The position numbers and the translations under genes were made by a program. Below are positions 1 to 8,629 of a stretch of DNA of 64,000 nt, in pieces. The notes under the pieces were generated by a model that saw only the letters and a list, made by a program, of their open reading frames with translations, was not told the origin of the DNA and did no database searches. Source of the stretch: Ilyomonas sp965214235 (GTDB lineage Bacteria > Bacteroidota > Bacteroidia > Chitinophagales > Chitinophagaceae); contig CBDCBH010000003.1 in the NCBI GenBank assembly GCA_965214235.1, positions 1,116,001 to 1,180,000 on the forward strand, read 5' to 3'. How positions within the stretch are numbered: position 1 is the stretch's first letter; every line of letters begins with the position of its first letter.

Positions 1-1
1 A

Positions 2-1339
2 GTTGGCTATGATGTGTATGATATTTACGACCTTGGCGAGTTTGATCAAAAAGGTTCGGTACGAACTAAGTATGGCACTAAGCAACAATTAATAGATGCT
101 GTAAAAACCGCTCAGAGCAAGGGATTACAGGTGTATGCAGATATTGTGGTAAACCACATGGGCGGCGCTGATGAAAAAGAAAAAATAAAAGTGCGTAAGG
201 TTGATCCTGAAAACAGGAATGAATATATAAGCGATGAGTTTGAAATTGAAGCTTATACCAAATTTACCTTCCCGGGGAGAAAAGGAAAATACTCACAATT
301 TGTTTGGGATTATCATTGTTTTACCGGTGTAGATTATGCTGCCGACACAGGCGAGAATGGTATTTTTAAAATAACAAATGATTTTGAAGGATGGGAAGAA
401 ATGGTAGATGATGAAAAAGGCAACTACGATTACCTGATGTTTGCTGATATTGAATTTAGAAATAACGCTGTGCGTGAAGAATTAAAGCGCTGGGGCAAAT
501 GGTATTACGATACAATTGGTTTTGATGGTGTACGTTTAGATGCAGTAAAACACATTGCGCCGCAATGGTATAATGAATGGCTGTTTTATATGCGTGCCGA
601 AGTAAATCCAGATATGTTTGCGGTTGGCGAATATTGGGCTCCCGGCGATCTTCCTTTATTAAAAAAATACCTGGATGCAGTGAAAGGTAAGATGAGTTTG
701 TTTGATGCTTCGCTGCATAAAAACTTACATGAAGCTTCAAAGGAAGGTAAAGACTTTAACATGACAACCATTTTTGATGGTACACTTGTAAAAGATGCAC
801 CCACTTTTGCCGTAACTGTTGTCGACAATCACGATACACAACCTTTGCAATCGCTGGAAGCGCCGGTGGATGAATGGTTTAAAGGCATTGCTTATGCGCT
901 TATTTTATTGCGCGAGCAAGGTTATCCTTGCGTGTTCTATCCCGATTTGTATGGCGCACATTATAAAGATTATGGACGCGATGGAAATGAATACGAGATT
1001 TGGCTTAATAAATGCGAAGACTTGGAGAAGCTGCTCTTGGCAAGAAAGCAATTTGCTTATGGCGCAGAACATAACTATTTCGATCATCCTAATTGTGTTG
1101 GCTGGACACGCACAGGCGTTGATGAAAACAAATATTCCGGTTGCGCCGTTCTTATTTCTAATGGCGAAAGCGGCTTTAAAAAAATGGGAATGGGCAAACA
1201 GTTTACAGGCAAAGTGTTTGTAGATTATTTAGGAAAGCATCCGGCTGAAGTAACCATTGATGAAGAAGGCTGCGGTGTGTTTGAAGTAGTGGCAGGCTCG
1301 GTTTGCGTATGGGTTTTAAAAGAAGCAATAACAAACTAA
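2..1339 (+). CDS. Alpha-amylase, GH13 (5' end cut by window edge)
   Basis: This is a glycoside hydrolase family 13 enzyme that hydrolyses alpha-1,4-glucan, probably in the cytoplasm because it resembles the GH13_5 alpha-amylases. The reading frame is open from base 2, so the N-terminus lies outside the window; the first visible Met codon is at base 14. Counting from that Met, conserved region I is DIVVNH (43-48), the nucleophile is Asp176 in GVRLDAVKH, the acid/base is Glu206 in VGEYW, and the transition-state Asp274 is in VDNHD. The C-terminal ~80 residues look like the usual beta domain C. A small lipoprotein gene follows 12 bases downstream. The class is secure; the exact substrate is not. 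Confidence 0.93.
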   Translation, partial: VGYDVYDIYDLGEFDQKGSVRTKYGTKQQLIDAVKTAQSKGLQVYADIVVNHMGGADEKEKIKVRKVDPENRNEYISDEFEIEAYTKFTFPGRKGKYSQFVWDYHCFTGVDYAADTGENGIFKITNDFEGWEEMVDDEKGNYDYLMFADIEFRNNAVREELKRWGKWYYDTIGFDGVRLDAVKHIAPQWYNEWLFYMRAEVNPDMFAVGEYWAPGDLPLLKKYLDAVKGKMSLFDASLHKNLHEASKEGKDFNMTTIFDGTLVKDAPTFAVTVVDNHDTQPLQSLEAPVDEWFKGIAYALILLREQGYPCVFYPDLYGAHYKDYGRDGNEYEIWLNKCEDLEKLLLARKQFAYGAEHNYFDHPNCVGWTRTGVDENKYSGCAVLISNGESGFKKMGMGKQFTGKVFVDYLGKHPAEVTIDEEGCGVFEVVAGSVCVWVLKEAITN

Positions 1340-1351
1340 AAATCAAATACC

Positions 1352-1534
1352 ATGAACAACAAACAGTTTCTTTTTTTATTATTGAGCATTGCCATTACAT
1401 TCAGCAGTTGCCAGGCAGTTGGCGATATTTTTAAAGCTGGCGCTTGGACGGCTATTATCGGCATTATCATCGTAGTTGCCATTATCTTTTGGATTGTTAG
1501 TAAAGTGCGTGGCGGCGGTAGCGGGAATAGCTAA
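1352..1534 (+). CDS. Small lipoprotein with one membrane helix
   Basis: This is a 60-residue protein. An N-terminal hydrophobic stretch ends in a lipobox-like FSSC, so Cys20 is the probable lipidated residue. A second hydrophobic helix spans about residues 33-49, followed by a basic, Gly-rich tail. Similar tiny proteins are common in Bacteroidota and are often annotated, without good grounds, as phosphatidate cytidylyltransferase; there is no enzyme domain here. It lies 12 bases after the amylase and 60 bases before a histidine kinase, so it could be co-transcribed. Function unknown. Confidence 0.72.
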   Translation: MNNKQFLFLLLSIAITFSSCQAVGDIFKAGAWTAIIGIIIVVAIIFWIVSKVRGGGSGNS

Positions 1535-1594
1535 AAAAGTAAGGTAAAAACAAATAAGCGCAAAGCATTTTTGTAGGATGTTCAATATTGGGTT

Positions 1595-2383
1595 ATGGAA
1601 AGGAAAGAAGATGAAGATAATAAATTGCCGGATGTAAATGAAGAAAACAAATATAGCCGGCAATTAAATAAGCATATAGAAGAATTATACAAAGCCAACG
1701 AAGAAAACATCAGGCTTAAAAATGTTGAAAAATTTGCGGCTGCCGGTAGAATGGCGCGAAGCCTTGCACACGAAATACGCAATCCACTCACTAACATCGG
1801 TTTGGCTTTAGAGCAGTTAACCAGTGAATTACCCCAAAACGAAGACACAATCTTGCTGGTTGGCATGATTAATCGTAACACGATGCGCATTAATCAAATC
1901 ATTACCGATTTAATTAACTCTACCAAATTTGCTCAGCTTGATTTCTCTAAAGAATCAATCAACGAAATATTAGATGGAGTAATTGAACAGGTCAGGCATT
2001 TTGCAGAAAACAAAAACGCTGAAATAAATGAAGTATTTGCAAATAATCTTCCCCAGCTTTTTATTGATAGAGAAAAAATAAAAACAGCTTTTGAAAATCT
2101 TGTTATCCAGGCTGTTGAATCGGTGCATCCGAATGAAGGCAAAATTACAATTACCACTGCCAATGAAAATAACAAGTGTGTGGTTACGGTTCAAAGCAAT
2201 GGCGCTGCTATCAGCGAAGAAAAAATTGAACGTCTATTCGAGCCGCATCTTACCGGCAAGCAAGGATCGGGGCTGGCATTAACACACACGCAAAACATTA
2301 TTCTCAATCATGGCGGAAGCGTTTACGTGGAAAGTGAGCAAGGTAAAGGAACCACGTTTACGGTAATACTTGAGTTTGCATAA
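1595..2383 (+). CDS. Sensor histidine kinase with degenerate ATP-binding site
   Basis: This is a 262-residue soluble protein with no transmembrane segment. An N-terminal coiled coil (about 20-45) leads into a HisKA dimerisation helix with the phospho-acceptor His59 in LAHEIRNPL, then a HATPase_c domain. Two nucleotide-binding signatures are altered. The N-box reads FENLVIQA, with Gln172 where the Mg-binding Asn normally sits. The G1 box reads QSNGAAI, with Ser201 and Ala205 replacing the Asp and Gly of DxGxG. The G2 box (GSGLAL) is kept. It may be a pseudokinase, phosphotransfer scaffold or phosphatase rather than an autokinase (inference). No response regulator is adjacent. Confidence 0.88.
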   Translation: MERKEDEDNKLPDVNEENKYSRQLNKHIEELYKANEENIRLKNVEKFAAAGRMARSLAHEIRNPLTNIGLALEQLTSELPQNEDTILLVGMINRNTMRINQIITDLINSTKFAQLDFSKESINEILDGVIEQVRHFAENKNAEINEVFANNLPQLFIDREKIKTAFENLVIQAVESVHPNEGKITITTANENNKCVVTVQSNGAAISEEKIERLFEPHLTGKQGSGLALTHTQNIILNHGGSVYVESEQGKGTTFTVILEFA

Positions 2384-2393
2384 GAGGGAGCCT

Positions 2394-2936
2394 TTACTTT
2401 GCCGTTATATTCAACGAAATTTCCACATTATCACTCATCACCACACTGTTGCCACCCACACCAAAATCTCTCCGGTTAATAGTGAATTTTCCGCTAAACA
2501 AATACCCGTCCGGCTTTTTCAGTGCTGTAAAAGGAAACGAAATATTTTTTGAAACGTCTTTAATGGTAAGTGCTGCATTCATTGTAAAACCATCATTGCT
2601 TTTTGCAATGGTATTGCTGGTTATTTTTATTTCAGGGTAATGGTCTGCATCAAAATATTCATCTTTTTTTAAGTGACTATCGCGTGTATCAATGCCAGTG
2701 TTAATGGTACTTACAGCCACTGTTACTGCCATCTTGCTATCGGTTGGGCTCTCTTCATTCCACTCAATTGTTCCTTTCAATCCGCTTAGTTCTCCTTTGG
2801 TGTTGATTCCTAAATTTTTAATCACAAAAGTTACTGCATTTTCTGAATCTACCGGCTTTAGCTGCAACACAGCAAAGGCGCTGGCGATAACAAAAAGAAA
2901 AAGTAAAACCGGAATATGATAAAGAGATTTTTTCAT
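2394..2936 (-). CDS. YceI family protein
   Basis: This is a 180-residue exported protein with an N-terminal signal segment (about 1-22) followed by a YceI/lipocalin-like beta barrel. Recognisable family segments are the central DSHLKKDEYFDADHYPEI and the C-terminal RRDFGVG. YceI proteins bind polyisoprenoids such as quinone-like lipids in the periplasm; the ligand here is unknown. The gene follows the lycopene cyclase gene by 12 bases on the same strand. A well-formed promoter (2944-2974) overlaps the end of that gene, so it is probably also transcribed alone with a leader of only about 5 nt. Confidence 0.92.
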   Translation of the reverse strand: MKKSLYHIPVLLFLFVIASAFAVLQLKPVDSENAVTFVIKNLGINTKGELSGLKGTIEWNEESPTDSKMAVTVAVSTINTGIDTRDSHLKKDEYFDADHYPEIKITSNTIAKSNDGFTMNAALTIKDVSKNISFPFTALKKPDGYLFSGKFTINRRDFGVGGNSVVMSDNVEISLNITAK

Positions 2937-2943
2937 AAAGAGG

Positions 2944-2974
2944 CAAAGTTAGTAACCGAAAAATTGTTTACAAG
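2944..2974 (-). promoter_or_regulatory. Putative Bacteroidota promoter for YceI
   Basis: On the minus strand CTTG (2974-2971) is followed by exactly 19 bases and then TAACTTTG (2951-2944). This matches the Bacteroidota -33 TTTG / -7 TAnnTTTG pattern. Transcription would start about 5 nt before the YceI start codon. The -7 box overlaps the stop region of the lycopene cyclase gene. Confidence 0.6.
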
Positions 2975-4106
2975 CAGCCGGGAAAAATATATGTGCAGGA
3001 ACGCTGTTCATAATTTTTAATTCTTCCGTTATGGTTGTTTCGTTGTCTAAGAATTTAAAAATGAGCTGCGGTTTATTCTGTTTAAACAAAGCACCAAAAA
3101 TTTGAGATGCCGTTTGTTTTTTATTGTAAAGAACCTGCAGCAACGTATCATCATAAATTTTAAACCGCTTGTTAAATATATTGCCTTGCCTGCCGGGATG
3201 TTCATTTTTCAGCAGCGCGTTAACAATGGCATCTGAATGTTTTTGTATGAATTGAAACGTGTATCCGCTGCTGCCTTTGGTTTGCCCGCCTGCTGTGCCT
3301 ATGGTGATGAGTGGCAATGAAGTTTGGTTCGGAAAGGCGTAATTACTCATTGGAATTACGCCAAACTCTTCTTCCTCAATTGTAAAATTGCTGATGTTTA
3401 AAAATTGGGAAATGTAAGTTTGTAACCCTTCATTATATTCTTCATTCTTTAATAATGAAGCCGACAAAACAGTGTATTCAACCAATGCTTTTTTGTTGGT
3501 TAGGGGCAACACATAAACAAAGGCATTGTTTTTAGAATCGCCCATTCTAAAATCCATAAAAGTAGCAACCTGGCTGTCGAACTTTTCTTCTTTTGTTGTT
3601 ATTATCCAGCCTTTAAAATGTTGCAACAGGCTGCCTTTTTGCTGCAACAAATCGGGCTTAAAAACGATGCTGTTAAACACATACTCTGCACCGTAAATTC
3701 CGGTTGCTGTTTGTACATACGCTCGATTGTTTCCGCTGTGCAGATGTTGAACTTTATCTTGTAAAAAATGAACGTTGGGATGAGATGAAATATGATTAAA
3801 AACAAACTGGTAAAGGTCAATGCCGCGAATCATTTTGTAACGATACGGAGCAATCTCCCACCTGCCCGAAAACGTTGAACTATAAAAATCAATGCCTTCC
3901 CATTCTTTACAAACAACGGGTTGAAAAGGGCCCGGCTTTGTTTCCCAAAAACACCAGGTGCGGTCATTCTTTTTTTTATCATCAGCATCAATCAGCAGTA
4001 TTTTTTTTTCTTTAAAAAAAGAATGCTTCATCATGCGCAACAGCAAGCTTAAACCGGCGCAGCCAGCACCTGCGACAATATAATCGTATGATGTTTGTTT
4101 TGTAAT
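2949..4106 (-). CDS. crtY: Lycopene beta-cyclase (CrtY/CrtL type), start codon ATT or lost
   Basis: This is a flavoprotein family that cyclises lycopene to beta-carotene at the membrane. The family motif RTWCFWE sits near the N-terminus, and TAGGQTKGSSGYTF is the cyclase GG-motif region. The first ATG in frame is at 4046, but starting there would remove the dinucleotide-binding motif VAGAGCAGLS, which is encoded in frame upstream (about 4082-4047). The frame stays open to a TAA before 4106 with no ATG, GTG or TTG on the way. The only position that restores a normal N-terminus is an ATT at 4106. So either ATT is used as the start or an ATG was mutated. No other carotenoid genes are nearby. Confidence 0.85.
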   Translation of the reverse strand: MTKQTSYDYIVAGAGCAGLSLLLRMMKHSFFKEKKILLIDADDKKKNDRTWCFWETKPGPFQPVVCKEWEGIDFYSSTFSGRWEIAPYRYKMIRGIDLYQFVFNHISSHPNVHFLQDKVQHLHSGNNRAYVQTATGIYGAEYVFNSIVFKPDLLQQKGSLLQHFKGWIITTKEEKFDSQVATFMDFRMGDSKNNAFVYVLPLTNKKALVEYTVLSASLLKNEEYNEGLQTYISQFLNISNFTIEEEEFGVIPMSNYAFPNQTSLPLITIGTAGGQTKGSSGYTFQFIQKHSDAIVNALLKNEHPGRQGNIFNKRFKIYDDTLLQVLYNKKQTASQIFGALFKQNKPQLIFKFLDNETTITEELKIMNSVPAHIFFPAACKQFFGY

Positions 4107-4248
4107 ACTTTACCTGATAAAAATGGGCAAAAGTAAACCATTGCCTGCAATCCATATCCGAAGTAAATTCAAATAAAATATCGTTTCAAATCAACAAATA
4201 AAGAAGTTTTGCAAAGATGAGTTCTGAAAAAAAAGAGTAAAAACAAAC

Positions 4249-5094
4249 CTATTTATCGGCACTGATAACCAATGCGCTAAAATCAAGTAACAAGCCTTTA
4301 TCAGTCCAATGCGGCATTACCATTTGCTCCAGTTCATTCTTTATTTTTTGCTTCGTAGCATCATCTGCTTTGCTCATCGCACCAACAACCGGTGCGGCTA
4401 CTTCATTCATCTGTGTCCACATGTCAGCAAAATCTTCATAGCGGTTCTTTCCCGTTATTTCTTCTTCCTGCACATTGGTAAATCCTGCATTTTGAAAGAT
4501 CGACTTCATTAATCCCGGCTGCGCACATCTAAACATTCCGGGCGCGCCGGGTATTGGTGGCGTGGAAGGAATGTGTTTGTTGATAACACTCATTACACTG
4601 CCAATCCAAACATTTTTTTGCGGATTGTACCAAACGCTGGCTGCTATTTTTCCGCCTTGTTTCAGCACCCGGAACATTTCGTTTGCCGCAAGCTGCATAT
4701 CCGGGAAAAACATAAAACCCATACGACAACTTATCTTGTCAAAACTTTCATTTTTAAAAGGCATTTCACAAGCATCGCCTTGTTGTGTAGTAAAATTTTG
4801 AATGCCTTGTTGCACTGCTTTTTCTTTTGCTGTCCGGAGCATCTTATCCGAAATATCCAACGCTGTTACGCTTCCGTTTTTAGTAATGCCTGCAATGGTT
4901 AAGCCCGGCTCGCCAGTGCCTGATGCAATATCAAGTACGGCATCGCTTTCTTTTATTTGCAATGCCTTGATAATGGCATCGCCCATAGGTTGCAAAAAGT
5001 TCATTGTATTCTCATCCCATTTTTTCCATCCGGGCGAAAAGGTATTCCAGGTTGTTTGTTGCTGATTACGGATTTCGGTAAGTGCAGTTTCCAT
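4249..5094 (-). CDS. Class I SAM-dependent methyltransferase (UbiE-like)
   Basis: This is a 281-residue soluble methyltransferase. The SAM-binding motif I is VLDIASGTGEPGL (about 56-68), followed by the acidic motif ALDIS and the later GDACEMPF region. The fold resembles the UbiE/COQ5 and arsenite-type group, but nothing in the sequence names the acceptor. It is monocistronic, with 140 bp to the lycopene cyclase. A GTAAAAACAAA element (4237-4247) begins two bases after the stop codon in the gene direction. Confidence 0.88.
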   Translation of the reverse strand: METALTEIRNQQQTTWNTFSPGWKKWDENTMNFLQPMGDAIIKALQIKESDAVLDIASGTGEPGLTIAGITKNGSVTALDISDKMLRTAKEKAVQQGIQNFTTQQGDACEMPFKNESFDKISCRMGFMFFPDMQLAANEMFRVLKQGGKIAASVWYNPQKNVWIGSVMSVINKHIPSTPPIPGAPGMFRCAQPGLMKSIFQNAGFTNVQEEEITGKNRYEDFADMWTQMNEVAAPVVGAMSKADDATKQKIKNELEQMVMPHWTDKGLLLDFSALVISADK

Positions 5095-5330
5095 ATATGA
5101 AGGTTTAATTGTATAAAAGTAAGTTTTTGTTTATGAAAATGTGGTAAAAACAAAACGGCTGGAACCAAGCCTGATAAGCGCTTCGGAAAAGTTGGAAATT
5201 TTTTAATTGTAAGGAATTTTTAAAAAATGTAGATATATTCGTTTTACGATTCTCGCCTTTTTATTTACACATGAATCCAAATTATAAATATTAACTAACC
5301 GATCATTCCATTAATCACTAGAATAAAACA

Positions 5331-6820
5331 ATGCTTATGAATCACAAATTTTCAACCAATGCGTTAGGCTATCTCACGCTATGTTGTTTTGTTATAGCAT
5401 CATGCTCTAAACAGTTCGATAAAACATCCCAGCAAGCGGTGCAAATTACCACCCACGATTTTAAAGACGGCGCTACTGGTGTAACCCTATCGCAAGCCAC
5501 GGAACTTGCTTTGCACTTTTTACAAAGTCAAAATCCGGCTCAAAACATAACGGTAAAAATGCGGTAACCATTGAGAAAGATGGTACACCTTATTTTCACA
5601 TCATCAATGCCAGCAAAGGTTTCGTGATTGTTTCGCCGGATAGCAACTATGTGCCCGTATTGGCATATGATAATCTTGGCAATTTTTCGTATGCCGCAAA
5701 AGATTTGAACCCGGGTTTGACAATGTGGTTCAACAAACATGCACATGAAATGGATTTTATTCGCAATACCCATACACTTTACACAGATAGTATTGGCAAA
5801 GTGAACCGCTCTTTATGGTTGGCTTACGGCGCAACAACCAAAGTGGCAAATTTCCCCAACGCTACACAGCAAAAAAATGCAACACCCAATGTAACACCGC
5901 CTGTGTTGGTTGGTACACAACCTGCATCGCTTACTACTCGTAGCACAGTTGGTCCTTTGTGCCCTACATTTTGGGGACAAGATTATCCGTTTAATTATTA
6001 TTGCCCGATTGATCCATCGGCTGCAAATACTAACTATGGGTCTCACGATGCTGCTGGCTGCGTTCCTATCGCCATGGCACAAGTGATGTATTTTTGGGGC
6101 ATTAATAATCCTTCTTGCTTTCTTAATTACAATTTGGCGAGTATGCCGCTTACAAAGCAGGCTTACCTGTTTTTACCTGCTGCTAATGATTGTGCAAAGT
6201 TGACACACGATATAGGGGCAACAATAATTCCTCCTGTGATTGTTAATAATGCATTCGTAACGCAAGCATATCAGTTTGCATCTTATGGCTCCGCTACACC
6301 TCCAAATCAAGGTACTGGTGCCGATAACGAAAATTGTTCGATTGTATTTTCGAAGTTCGGACTCTCTGCCACCCAAACCCAAAATATTGCAGGTCAAATA
6401 ATAACGGGTAGTAACAATGGAACTTACTTCGGAAGCTTGATAAGCAACGAAATACAAGCTAACCACTGGCCCTGTGTATTAGGTGGCTTTACTGCCAGAA
6501 CAGCAATTATAGGCCCTTCGGGCGACGGTCATGAATGGGTATGCGATGGTAGTGATGTAACAACCACCCAAGTGGGTACTACCAACATTTATAAAGATTT
6601 TTGGGGACACATTACTTATGTAACAACATACACAAACACGTATGTAACTACGTTGTTACACATGAATTGGGGTTGGGAAAGTTCAACTGGCCAAACCGAT
6701 GTGAATGGCAACTCTCTACCCAATAATGGATGGTATGACGCCAATGTGAATTACACACAGGCAAGCCCATCCACCGAAAACTTCACTTATTATCAGATTG
6801 TAACTCATAATATTCATTAA
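5331..6820 (+). pseudogene. Peptidase C10 (streptopain-like) cysteine protease, frameshifted
   Basis: This is a secreted cysteine protease split by a one-base frameshift. The first frame (5331-5567) encodes a lipoprotein-type signal ending in IASCSK and the start of the propeptide. The rest, including the catalytic domain, is in the next frame to 6820. The break lies at the A5 run near 5558; one extra A would restore a continuous protein of about 496 residues. Catalytic elements are intact: nucleophile Cys in AAGCVPIAMAQ (codon at 6059-6061), His in GDGHEW (6530-6532), and the C-terminal MNWGW. It may be a pseudogene, a sequencing error, or a -1 slippage site. Two tandem exported paralogues follow directly. 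Confidence 0.85.
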
Positions 6821-6844
6821 CGTCTTCTAAAAATATTTCCTGTT

Positions 6845-7411
6845 ATGAGAAGAGCATACAATCAATCGATAAGTCGATTGTTCAAGTTTAAACACTGGTT
6901 ACAATCATTAGGCTATTTCTTAATTTTAATAATTCCTATATCCGGTACGATTTCATGTAAGAAAGCTTGTTATGGCTGCGGTGATGTCTCGTTCGGTAAT
7001 CTATCGGGAGTTCTAATTAGCTCCAAATGGCAATTGGTTTCTGCCACCCAATACAATAGTTCGGGCACAGTAACCAGCGTTTATAAAGGTGTTGCAGGTG
7101 ATTCTCTTTTCTTCCTATGGCAACCAGACGCTAATTATAATGCAACTTCAAGCGATATCCTATCATTTATTGGTGGAGACTCTACTGCGTTTGGGTATTC
7201 ACTAAAACAAATAACAGCACCTACCAATGATGGTAACTACATTGTTTGTTCGCAGCCTTGGAAAACTGGGTATTCTGATACATTATTAGTTCGGGCACGC
7301 TCTGCTTATAATAGCCCTTATGTTGTACTTAAAATCGGGACACCCGACAATAGTTTCAGCAATGGTTATGAAATAGATTCCTTAAAAACAAATGGAGAGA
7401 CAGATAGATAA
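6845..7411 (+). CDS. Exported protein of unrecognised family (paralogue A)
   Basis: This is a 188-residue protein with a long basic N-region, a hydrophobic segment (about 20-38) and a lipobox-like TISC, then a CxxC-containing stretch. I do not recognise the family. It shares with the next gene the segments SSKWQLVSAT versus DYKWQLMSAT, VTSVYKG, DSLFF, the C.QPWK.GYSDT block, and a C-terminal GYEIDSL..NG. It starts 24 bases after the C10 protease stop, so the three genes look like one operon. The KWQL opening is lipocalin-like in feel, but that is only a hint. A protease partner or inhibitor role is a guess. Confidence 0.75.
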   Translation: MRRAYNQSISRLFKFKHWLQSLGYFLILIIPISGTISCKKACYGCGDVSFGNLSGVLISSKWQLVSATQYNSSGTVTSVYKGVAGDSLFFLWQPDANYNATSSDILSFIGGDSTAFGYSLKQITAPTNDGNYIVCSQPWKTGYSDTLLVRARSAYNSPYVVLKIGTPDNSFSNGYEIDSLKTNGETDR

Positions 7412-7440
7412 TTAACAAAGCCATTAAAACATTCCTAAAA

Positions 7441-7475
7441 AAGCGCAAACCACAGAAGTTGTTTGTGCTTTTTGT
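7441..7475 (+). terminator. Hairpin between the two paralogues
   Basis: Arms AAGCGCAAAC (7441-7450) and GTTTGTGCTT (7461-7470) pair over 10 bp with one G-U, followed by a T-rich run. It could terminate or attenuate transcription between the paralogues. Confidence 0.6.
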
Positions 7476-7527
7476 TTTGCTTTACGTAAGATTCATTCCT
7501 CTTTCTCCATCACCAAACTTTCAAAAT

Positions 7528-8100
7528 ATGAAAAAGAAAATTAACCAATTGCTTACTTCAAGTAAAAAGTTAAGGGGTAAACAAAGTGCATTCATTATCA
7601 TTCTATTGTTCTGCCTTGTTGCAGCACAATCCTACAATTGTAATAAGTGTTGCGGTCCTGCTCCTGTATACGATGATCTATATTCTATTTTGCATGATTA
7701 CAAATGGCAATTGATGTCGGCAACCACTTGCGATGGCAGTGGCAATGTAACAAGCGTTTACAAAGGAACACCAGCCGATTCTCTTTTCTTTATGTCGCAC
7801 TACGACAGCAGTACCAATCTTGGTACTACCAACATTGAATCCTTTGTTAGCGGCAACCACATCCTGCTTGGTTTTATACAAAACTTGGATGCAAGAACAA
7901 TAGACACAGGCAACGTTCTGATTTGCGCACAACCCTGGAAACCGGGCTATTCTGATACGGTGCAAATCATGCCTGTTTTGGATCCACGACACCAACAGTA
8001 TATTGTTTTTAAAATTGGCAAACCAAACAACAATTCAACCGATGGCTATGAAATAGATTCTTTGCACATGAACGGAGTAAACGATAGGTGGGGACTGTAA
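7528..8100 (+). CDS. Exported protein of unrecognised family (paralogue B)
   Basis: This is a 190-residue protein when started at the ATG at 7528. The frame is open further upstream to 7459, but the MKKKIN start gives a normal signal peptide (basic N-region, hydrophobic about 22-36) and a length matching paralogue A. After the signal comes a Cys-rich NCNKCCGP, then the shared core: KWQLMSAT, VTSVYKG, DSLFF, CAQPWKPGYSDT, GYEIDSLHMNG. The Cys residues suggest disulfides or metal binding outside the cytoplasm. Function unknown; tandem duplication beside a C10 protease is the only context clue. Confidence 0.78.
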   Translation: MKKKINQLLTSSKKLRGKQSAFIIILLFCLVAAQSYNCNKCCGPAPVYDDLYSILHDYKWQLMSATTCDGSGNVTSVYKGTPADSLFFMSHYDSSTNLGTTNIESFVSGNHILLGFIQNLDARTIDTGNVLICAQPWKPGYSDTVQIMPVLDPRHQQYIVFKIGKPNNNSTDGYEIDSLHMNGVNDRWGL

Positions 8101-8131
8101 ACAAACCTGATCTTTTAAAATTATAAAAAAG

Positions 8132-8165
8132 TGCAAACTATGGAAACCGTTTGCATTTTTATTTT
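8132..8165. terminator. Terminator between convergent genes
   Basis: TGCAAAC (8132-8138) and GTTTGCA (8149-8155) form a stem with a 10-nt loop. It is flanked by A-runs on the left and T-runs on the right, so it can act on both strands between paralogue B and the SufA-like gene. Confidence 0.65.
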
Positions 8166-8182
8166 TTGCAGTAAAAACAAAC

Positions 8183-8527
8183 TTACACCGCAAACGAACT
8201 ACCACAACCGCACGTACTGGAAGCGTTCGGATTTTTAAACATAAATCCCCGGCTTTTCAATCCGTCCTCCCAATCTACCTGCATTCCATACAAGTACAAT
8301 TCATGGTTTTTGTTCATAACGCAAGCAATGCCATCAACCTCAAATTCAACATCGTCGGGCTGTTGCTCATCAAAGCCAAGCACGTAGCTTAAGCCGCTGC
8401 AACCGCCACCTTTTACACCAACGCGAAGTTTTTTAGTTGTATCGAAATCAGGTTCGTGCATCAATCTTTTTAACTCGGCAACGGCGCCTTCGCTTACTGT
8501 TACCGGCGTAGTTTCAATCATTTCCAT
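8183..8527 (-). CDS. Iron-sulfur cluster assembly scaffold/carrier, HesB/IscA/SufA family
   Basis: This is a 114-residue A-type carrier that passes Fe-S clusters to apoproteins. The three conserved cysteines are present: one in GGGCSGLSY and two in the C-terminal CGCGSSF. Length is normal for the family. It is monocistronic, with a terminator on the 3' side and a GTAAAAACAAA element (8171-8181) touching the stop codon. The choice between the names SufA, IscA and ErpA cannot be made from sequence alone. Confidence 0.94.
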   Translation of the reverse strand: MEMIETTPVTVSEGAVAELKRLMHEPDFDTTKKLRVGVKGGGCSGLSYVLGFDEQQPDDVEFEVDGIACVMNKNHELYLYGMQVDWEDGLKSRGFMFKNPNASSTCGCGSSFAV

Positions 8528-8629
8528 ACGTCAAAATTAATAAAAAAGAAAATGAGGATTGTGAACGCAAATACTATCGGGCAAAACATGACGTTTTGTT
8601 TACAATTACAATTTTATTTTTATCGGCTT

